The notes beneath the pieces were generated by a model that was given only the letters and a program-made list of their open reading frames with translations, had not been told where the DNA came from and ran no database searches. The position numbers were made by a program, and so were the translations under genes. DNA of 64,000 nt from Caulobacter segnis (GTDB taxonomy: Bacteria; Pseudomonadota; Alphaproteobacteria; Caulobacterales; Caulobacteraceae): contig NZ_CP082923.1 of NCBI RefSeq assembly GCF_019931575.1, positions 3,720,001 through 3,784,000 of the forward strand, read 5' to 3'. Shown in pieces: positions 58,646 through 64,000 of the stretch. Positions within the stretch are counted from its first letter, which is position 1, and the number at the start of each line of letters is the position of its first letter.

Positions 58646-59481
58646 GCGGTCAGCAGCCGCTTGAAGCTGGCGATCATCCGTTCGGGATCCGGCGTCAGGC
58701 CGGTAATCAGCCGGAAGGCCTCGACCGCCTGGAAGACGGCCATGCCGCCGCCGTCGACCACCGCGCAGCCCCTGGTCCTGGCGGCCGCCAGCAGCGCCGT
58801 CTCCAGCGGGAAATAGACGACGTCGGCCACCCACAGCGACGGACGCAGATACTCCAGCGGCAGCGGCGCACCGGGATACTTGGCCATGCCCACCGGCGTG
58901 CAGTTGACCAGGCCGTCGGCATTGGCGACCGCCGTGGCCAGGTCGTGGCCGACCACCACCTCGGCCGCCGGGAACAGCGCCGCCATCCGCGCGACCAGGT
59001 CGGCGGCCTTGGCCGCGTCGTTGTCGAAGATCGCCAGCCGCGCGGCGCCGCGCTTGAGCAGGGCGTAGGCCACCGCCGAACCGGCCCCGCCCGCCCCCAG
59101 CTGGACCACCGCGCCCAGCGGCGCGTCCGGCAGGGTCCGGCGCAGCCCTTCGGCGAAGCCCGACCAGTCGGTGTTGTGGCCGACCCGCAAGCCGTCGCGC
59201 AGCACCACCGTGTTGACCGCCCCCAGCGCCTGCGCGTCCGGGTCCAGGCGATCCAGCAGCGGCATCACCGCCTGCTTGTAGGGGTGGGTGATGTTGAGCC
59301 CCGAAAACCCCTCCCCCTGAGCCCAGTCCAGCAGGTCCGCCAGCGGCTCCGGCCGGCGATCGGTGTCGATCAGGTCATAGCGGTACGCATGGCCCTGCGC
59401 CGCGCCCTCGGCCTCGTGCATGGCCGGCGTCAGCGAGGCCTGGATCCCCGAGCCGATCAGGCCCGCCCGAAACTGCGTCAT
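58642..59481 (-). CDS. quinate/shikimate dehydrogenase (AroE family, NAD-type)
   Basis: 279 aa. Substrate motif GSGIQASLTPAMHE; catalytic Lys in LNITHPYKQ and Asp in GHNTDWSGF. The nucleotide motif is QLGAGGAGSAVAYAL and the second strand ends in LAIFDND, where the Asp predicts NAD rather than the NRT of NADP-dependent biosynthetic AroE. SLTP instead of HSxSP is also typical of catabolic quinate/shikimate dehydrogenases. Role: oxidation of quinate or shikimate to the dehydro acid. Convergent with the QuiC-like gene and divergent from the esterase, with a motif between. Confidence 0.92.
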   Translation of the reverse strand: MTQFRAGLIGSGIQASLTPAMHEAEGAAQGHAYRYDLIDTDRRPEPLADLLDWAQGEGFSGLNITHPYKQAVMPLLDRLDPDAQALGAVNTVVLRDGLRVGHNTDWSGFAEGLRRTLPDAPLGAVVQLGAGGAGSAVAYALLKRGAARLAIFDNDAAKAADLVARMAALFPAAEVVVGHDLATAVANADGLVNCTPVGMAKYPGAPLPLEYLRPSLWVADVVYFPLETALLAAARTRGCAVVDGGGMAVFQAVEAFRLITGLTPDPERMIASFKRLLTA

Positions 59482-59532
59482 CGCGCATCCACCCCATTTT
59501 TTCCGTCCGGCGGGCCAATGCCAAGCCGAACG

Positions 59533-59548
59533 GTTGAACTAGATAGTT
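59533..59548. promoter_or_regulatory. regulon motif site, GTTGAACTAGATAGTT
   Basis: In the gap between the quinate/shikimate dehydrogenase and the esterase. TGAACTA-GA-TAGTTCA is an inverted repeat; AGATAGT is shared with the receptor site at 49493 (opposite strand). Confidence 0.55.
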
Positions 59549-59597
59549 CATTGAGTCATCTTCGCTCCGCAAGCAAGAACATAAACGGAGGGAACCC

Positions 59598-61268
59598 ATG
59601 AAGACCCATAATGGCGGCGCACGTCTGGCCGCCCTGGTCCTGTCGCTCACCGGCCTGTCGCTCGCGGCCGCCCCGGCCGCCGCCGGCCCGATGACCCGCA
59701 TCGAGACCGATCCGGTGACCACCGCCGCCGGCCAGGTGGCCGGCACGCGCCTGGCCTCGGGCGTGAAGGCCTATCTGGGCGTCCCCTACGCCAAGCCGCC
59801 GACCCAGGACCTGCGCTGGAAACCGCCGCAGCCGATCCGCTGGGACGGCGTCTGGAACGCCGACCGCAAGGGCGCCGAATGCATCCAGGTGCTGCGCCCC
59901 CACGACATCAACCACTACTTCGGCGAGGAGGCGACCAGCGAGGACTGCCTCTACATGAACGTCTGGACGCCGGCCGGGGCCAAGCCGGGCGACAAGCTGC
60001 CGGTGGTGGTCTTCATCTATGGCGGCGGCGGCACGATCGGCTCGTCGGGCATGGCCAACTATGACGGCGAGGCCATGGCCAGGCGGGGAGCGATCTTCGT
60101 CAACTTCAACTACCGCGTCGGCCTCCTGGGCTACCTGGCCCATCCCGCCCTCTCGGCCGAGCAGGGCGGCCACTCGGGCAACTACGGCTATCTGGATCAG
60201 AACGCGGCCCTGAAGTGGATCCGCGATAACATCGCCGCCTTCGGCGGGGACGCGGACAAGGTGGCGCTGAGCGGCCAGTCGTTCGGGGCCGGCTCGGTCG
60301 CCGCCCAGATCTTCAGCCCGCTGTCCAAGGGCCTGTTCCGCGGCGCCATGCTGTCGAGCGCTTGCAACTACACCGGCGACATCGCCCCGCTGTCGGCCGG
60401 CGAGCAGGTCGGGCTGGAGCTGCAGAAGCGCCTGGGCGCGGCCGACCTGGCGGCCATGCGCAACGTTCCCGCCGACAAGATCCTGGCCCAGCAGACCGAG
60501 AACCAGGTCGGGGCCAGCGTTCAGGGCATCCGCGCCCCGGCGGTGATCGACGGCTATTTCTTCACCGCCCAGAAGGCCCAGGTCCTGGCCGACCGCCTGG
60601 GCAGCGACGTGCCGATCATCGCCAGCTCGAATGGCGACGACATCGACGCCGGCCGCAGTCCGCTGGTCGCCGCCAGGACCGTCGCAGCCTTCCAGGAGGC
60701 GGCCCGCAAGATGTACGGCGCCGACGCCGAGGCCTTCCTGAAGCTCTATCCGGTCAAGTCCGACGCCGAGGTTCCGGCCGTCGCCCACCAGGCCGCGACC
60801 GAGGCCGGCTTCCTGCAGAGCTCGCGCACCTGCGCCCAGCAGCAGGCCAAATTCAATCGCTCGGCGACCTATGTCGACCTCTTCACGCGCAAGCATCCGT
60901 ACGCGTCGGGGGTCACCTTCGCCGACCAGAACCCGGCCACGGTCGGGGCCTATCACACGGCCGACGTCCCTTACTGGCTCGACACCCTGGACAAGTACAA
61001 CAGCCTGCGCCCGACCCGGGTCTGGACCGACTATGACCGCAAGCTGACCGACCAGATGTCGGGGGCCCTGATCGCCCTGGCGGCCACGGGCTCGCCCTCG
61101 ACGCCGGCCATGGCCTGGCCGGCCTGGACCGAGAAGGAGCCGAAGTACCTGCGCTTCGGCGACGCCGTCACGGTCGACACCATGGCCGCCAAGCGCATGG
61201 ACTGGCTGGCGGCCCACCCGGCGGCGGGGGTCGGCCTGCCGGCGCCCAGCGCCCGCCCGCGCGACTGA
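59598..61268 (+). CDS. secreted type-B carboxylesterase
   Basis: 556 aa. Signal peptide MKTHNGGARLAALVLSLTGL, then LSLAAAPAAAG. Nucleophile Ser228 in LSGQSFGAGS, oxyanion GGGG (142-145), signature SEDCLYMNVWTPAG; His in AYHTADVPYW. Its N-terminal half is nearly gap-free against the esterase at 33392 (NHYFGEE at the same position), so the two are duplicates at both ends of the catabolic region. GGAGGGAACCC precedes the ATG. Substrate unknown; an ester of a phenolic acid is plausible. Confidence 0.93.
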   Translation: MKTHNGGARLAALVLSLTGLSLAAAPAAAGPMTRIETDPVTTAAGQVAGTRLASGVKAYLGVPYAKPPTQDLRWKPPQPIRWDGVWNADRKGAECIQVLRPHDINHYFGEEATSEDCLYMNVWTPAGAKPGDKLPVVVFIYGGGGTIGSSGMANYDGEAMARRGAIFVNFNYRVGLLGYLAHPALSAEQGGHSGNYGYLDQNAALKWIRDNIAAFGGDADKVALSGQSFGAGSVAAQIFSPLSKGLFRGAMLSSACNYTGDIAPLSAGEQVGLELQKRLGAADLAAMRNVPADKILAQQTENQVGASVQGIRAPAVIDGYFFTAQKAQVLADRLGSDVPIIASSNGDDIDAGRSPLVAARTVAAFQEAARKMYGADAEAFLKLYPVKSDAEVPAVAHQAATEAGFLQSSRTCAQQQAKFNRSATYVDLFTRKHPYASGVTFADQNPATVGAYHTADVPYWLDTLDKYNSLRPTRVWTDYDRKLTDQMSGALIALAATGSPSTPAMAWPAWTEKEPKYLRFGDAVTVDTMAAKRMDWLAAHPAAGVGLPAPSARPRD

Positions 61269-61276
61269 GGGCCTAA

Positions 61277-61301
61277 GGTCCGGCGGCCAGGCCGCCGGAC
61301 C
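61277..61301. terminator. hairpin between convergent esterase and tannase genes
   Basis: Twelve-bp arms GGTCCGGCGGCC and GGCCGCCGGACC around a single A, in the 49-nt gap between convergent genes; a bidirectional terminator without T-runs. Confidence 0.6.
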
Positions 61302-61317
61302 ATCCGCCCCGCGCTCT

Positions 61318-62901
61318 CTACTTGCTCGCCAGCTGGCAACTGAAGCTGGCCGCCTCGTCCGTCGAGCCCTTGCCGTCCCATTGCGCCACCTTGGGATAGG
61401 CGCAAAGCGGCCGGGTCCGCAGGGTCTTGGCGGGCATGCCCAGCAGGTCGGCATAGTCGTTGTCGGTCTTGGACGCGATCACCGTATCCGGCGCCTTACC
61501 GCCCTCGACCCAGGCGTCCAGCGTCGCCAGCATGTCGAAACTGTTGGGACCCGGCCCGCCGAAGCAGTGCGACATACCCGGAACCATGAACAGGCGCGAG
61601 AAGGCGTCGGCCGACTTGACGCCCATCCTGGCCCGAACCGCGTCGTAGTACTGGATCGTCGCCAGCGGCGTGATCGCCGCGTCCGACCAGCCGTGGAACA
61701 GGATCAGCTTGCCGCCCCGCGCCTTGAAGGCCGAGAGGTCGGGATTGTCCGAGGCCACGGTCGGGGCGATCGCCCTGGCGGCCTTGAGGTCCTTGTCCAG
61801 GTTCATCTGGGCCAGCTGCCAGCCGGTGTTCGAATAGACGAAATTGGCGAAGAACGAGCGGGCGAACGACGGGTGCTGGGCCTTCTCGCCGCTGATCCAC
61901 AGCGGCCAGGCGCCGGGCGTGGCCTCGCCACCGGCGGGATAGCCGGGCAGGATCGACTGGCCCTTGGCGTCGCGAGGACCTTGGTAGAGCTTGCGCAGGC
62001 CCGCGACCTGGGCCGGGGTCAGGCAGTCCTTCGCCTGGCCGTCCTTGCACTGAACCACGACGGGGTCGAAGCGGCAGCGGCGCGGATCCTCGATCACGCC
62101 GTCGGCGACGCCGTCCAGTTTGTCGCACTGGGCCAGGGCCGCCTTCTGGACGACCGGCAGCAACGCGTCGGGGATGCGGCTCTCGGGAACCTCGTGCACG
62201 GCCTTCCACGACCAGGCGAAGCTACCCATCAGCCGCGTCCAGGCGTTGGCCGGGGCGCCGGCCACGACGCCGTCGAAGTCGCCGGGATAGCGCTGGACCT
62301 CCATCAGCGCCTCGCGGCCGCCGTCAGAGCAGCCGGTGAAGTAGGCGCGGCGCGGGCCCTTGCCGTAGTGGGCGGCGATCAGGGCCTTGGCGAAGACCGC
62401 GGTCTCGTGGTTGGCGCGATGGCCCCAGTCGGCGATCTTCTCGGGCTGGTTCAGCGCCCACTCGGCCGAGCCGCCGGCCCCGTCCTCGGTATGGCCCATG
62501 TCGGTCCCGGCGACGGCGTAGCCGGCCTTGACCGCCGGGCGCATGGCCAGGCGCGGTCCGCCTAGCGCGCCGCCGTAGCCGCCATTGCCGGTGGCCATGA
62601 ACTTGCCGTTCCAGGCCGCCTCGGCCGGCAGCCAGACCTCGACCTTGATCGACGAGGCGGGGGTCGGCGACAGGGTGGCGTTGACCCGGCAATAGGCGGC
62701 CGAGGCCGGCAGCGGCGGGATGCCGAAGACCTCGATCTCCTGCGGCGCGCCCAAGGCCATCGCCTTGACGGCGGTGATCTTGGCGCCGGCGATCTGGACC
62801 TTGGCCAGGTCGTCGCAGGGCGTGGCGGCGTGGGCCTGGCCCGCCAGGGCCAGGGCGCCCGTGAGGGCCAGCGGAGCGGCCAGATAAGCGGCGCGGGTCA
62901 T
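61318..62901 (-). CDS. tannase/feruloyl esterase family protein
   Basis: 527 aa, secreted (MTRAAYLAAPLALTGALALA). ATG 62901 overlaps the transporter stop (ATGA). The CS-D-HC arrangement of the tannase family is present: Ser192 in FTGCSDGGREALMEVQR, Asp in LFHGWSDAAITPL and His in MVPGMSHCFGGPGP, with Cys next to both Ser and His for the linking disulfide. The calcium-site region is CDKLDGVADGVIEDPRRCRF. It cleaves galloyl, feruloyl or caffeoyl esters, so it fits a chlorogenate- or tannin-type substrate. Confidence 0.94.
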   Translation of the reverse strand: MTRAAYLAAPLALTGALALAGQAHAATPCDDLAKVQIAGAKITAVKAMALGAPQEIEVFGIPPLPASAAYCRVNATLSPTPASSIKVEVWLPAEAAWNGKFMATGNGGYGGALGGPRLAMRPAVKAGYAVAGTDMGHTEDGAGGSAEWALNQPEKIADWGHRANHETAVFAKALIAAHYGKGPRRAYFTGCSDGGREALMEVQRYPGDFDGVVAGAPANAWTRLMGSFAWSWKAVHEVPESRIPDALLPVVQKAALAQCDKLDGVADGVIEDPRRCRFDPVVVQCKDGQAKDCLTPAQVAGLRKLYQGPRDAKGQSILPGYPAGGEATPGAWPLWISGEKAQHPSFARSFFANFVYSNTGWQLAQMNLDKDLKAARAIAPTVASDNPDLSAFKARGGKLILFHGWSDAAITPLATIQYYDAVRARMGVKSADAFSRLFMVPGMSHCFGGPGPNSFDMLATLDAWVEGGKAPDTVIASKTDNDYADLLGMPAKTLRTRPLCAYPKVAQWDGKGSTDEAASFSCQLASK

Positions 62902-64000
62902 TGGATCACCGTTTCTTGCAGCGACAGCTTGGTGGGAGCGACCGGCGCGTCGGCCGAGCGGGCGGCGATCTCGGCCACCATCTGCTCGTGCGAGGCGCGG
63001 GTGATGGGATAGAGGGCGATCAGGCCTGCCGAGGCCAGACCCCCGACCAGCGGGATCCAGAACATCATCGCCTTGATGCCTGCCAGGGTCTCGGGGCTCT
63101 GCGTCGCGTTGGGCGCGTAGCCGACGTGGGTCAGGGCGATCCCCAGGAACCCCGCGCCCAGGCCCAGCGCCGCCTTCTGGCCCAGCACGACCAGGCCGAA
63201 GACCAGGGACTCGGTGCGCACGCCGGTGCGCCATTCGCCGTACTCGACGGTGTCGGGCAGCATGCCCCAGAAGCAGACGACGTAGGACGCCAGGCCCATG
63301 GCCTGCAGCGCCACGGCGGCGAACAACAGGACCACGCCCTGGCCGTCGGCCAGGTGCCAGAGGACCAGGCCCGCCAGGCCCGGGACCGCGCCGATCAGCC
63401 AGGCCGCGCGCTTGCCCGCCAGGCGGACCACGACCGCGAAGGCCGGCACGCAGATCGCCGCCGTCAGGGCGCCGATGGCCAGGGCCGCGCTGCCCAGCTT
63501 GGCGTCGCCGACCACGTACTTGAAATAGTAGAGCAGGTTCTTGGAGAACATCGTGCCCGAGAAGGCGCTCAGCACCACCGCCCCCAGCACCAGCATAAGG
63601 GCGCGGTTGGCGGCCAGGCTGCGCAGCACGTCGCGCAGCGGGCGCGGCGGCGGAGCCTCTTCCTCGGCGACGTCCAGCCCACGCGCGGCCCAGGCCACGG
63701 CCAACAGGCAGAAGGCGGCGATCACGCCATAGACGGCGGCCAGGATCAGCCAGCCCCGGCGAGGCGCCTCTTGTGTCGACAGGGCCTGGGCGACGGGCAG
63801 GGTCAGGGCCGCCACGGCGATCGCCGCCAGCGTACCGAACACCATCCGCACGCCGGCCATGTCGCCGCGCTGGGTGCTGTCGCGGGTGATGCGAGCGAAC
63901 AGCGCCGCATAGGGAATCGAGACCACCGCGTAGAGCGTACGGAACAGCAGGTGGGTGATCGCGGCGAACACCACCGCCCCGCCCGCCGGCCAGACCGGCC
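62898..64000 (-). CDS. GPH/MelB-type MFS transporter (N-terminus beyond the window)
   Basis: The frame is open to base 64000 and the visible 366 codons lack the first two to three spans, so the start lies beyond the edge; a GTG at 63974 is internal. RTLYAVVSIPYAALFARITR and MLPDTVEYGEWRTGVRTESL are glycoside-pentoside-hexuronide:cation symporter features. The stop overlaps the tannase ATG (ATGA), so it is cotranscribed and translated before the tannase. It may import a glycoside or cyclic acid released by the esterases. Confidence 0.9.
   Translation of the reverse strand, partial: PVWPAGGAVVFAAITHLLFRTLYAVVSIPYAALFARITRDSTQRGDMAGVRMVFGTLAAIAVAALTLPVAQALSTQEAPRRGWLILAAVYGVIAAFCLLAVAWAARGLDVAEEEAPPPRPLRDVLRSLAANRALMLVLGAVVLSAFSGTMFSKNLLYYFKYVVGDAKLGSAALAIGALTAAICVPAFAVVVRLAGKRAAWLIGAVPGLAGLVLWHLADGQGVVLLFAAVALQAMGLASYVVCFWGMLPDTVEYGEWRTGVRTESLVFGLVVLGQKAALGLGAGFLGIALTHVGYAPNATQSPETLAGIKAMMFWIPLVGGLASAGLIALYPITRASHEQMVAEIAARSADAPVAPTKLSLQETVIQ

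Overview
The window is about two-thirds GC and reads as the chromosome of a Caulobacterales alphaproteobacterium, most likely Caulobacter. The signs are a DUF3126 protein, a TorF-type porin, TonB-dependent receptors in catabolic clusters, many GTG/TTG starts, dense short-overlap operons and very long spurious antisense frames. No tRNA, rRNA, CRISPR array, insertion sequence or prophage was seen. The first gene (aldo/keto reductase) and the last (GPH-type transporter) run off the window.

Region 1 (1-24 kb) is mostly housekeeping and scattered metabolism: a GMC oxidoreductase with an aldo/keto reductase, a gamma carbonic anhydrase, a PhoH ATPase, a tandem array of four related small secreted proteins (4727-6600), an OPT peptide transporter with a GST, a TetR/MFS divergent pair, LysR, serine acetyltransferase with glutaminyl-peptide cyclotransferase, a NUDIX hydrolase, a nitroreductase, a LytS/LytTR two-component system, QueF, an SDR and a TorF porin.

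Region 2 (24-33 kb) holds a TonB receptor/MFS pair next to a GntR-FCD regulator, a methionine ABC transporter whose binding protein is separated from metNI, a secreted amidohydrolase and a TPR-like secreted protein.

Region 3 (33-64 kb) is a large catabolic locus. It has two related type-B carboxylesterases, a tannase/feruloyl esterase, a PQQ dehydrogenase with a ThuA-like partner, a cytochrome c, transporters, a TonB receptor, a TetR regulator, and enzymes named after the shikimate/quinate route: AroK, AroQ, a quinate/shikimate dehydrogenase, a QuiC-like fusion and a stand-alone TIM barrel. Embedded in it is a tight operon of aldehyde dehydrogenase, class III CoA-transferase, a citrate-synthase-fold (citryl-CoA-lyase-like) protein and a ThDP enzyme. 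Inference: plant phenolic esters are hydrolysed, the cyclohexane-carboxylate (quinate/shikimate-like) part is oxidised and dehydrated, and a citrate-like intermediate is decarboxylated, oxidised, CoA-activated and split to acetyl-CoA plus an oxoacid.

Two observations stand out. A 16-bp palindromic motif (about TACKAACYRGTTCGTA) lies in or beside the intergenic regions before most region-3 transcription units, which suggests one TetR-controlled regulon spanning at least 24 kb. The QuiC-like fusion has amide residues at two of its four metal-ligand positions, whereas the stand-alone TIM barrel keeps all four.
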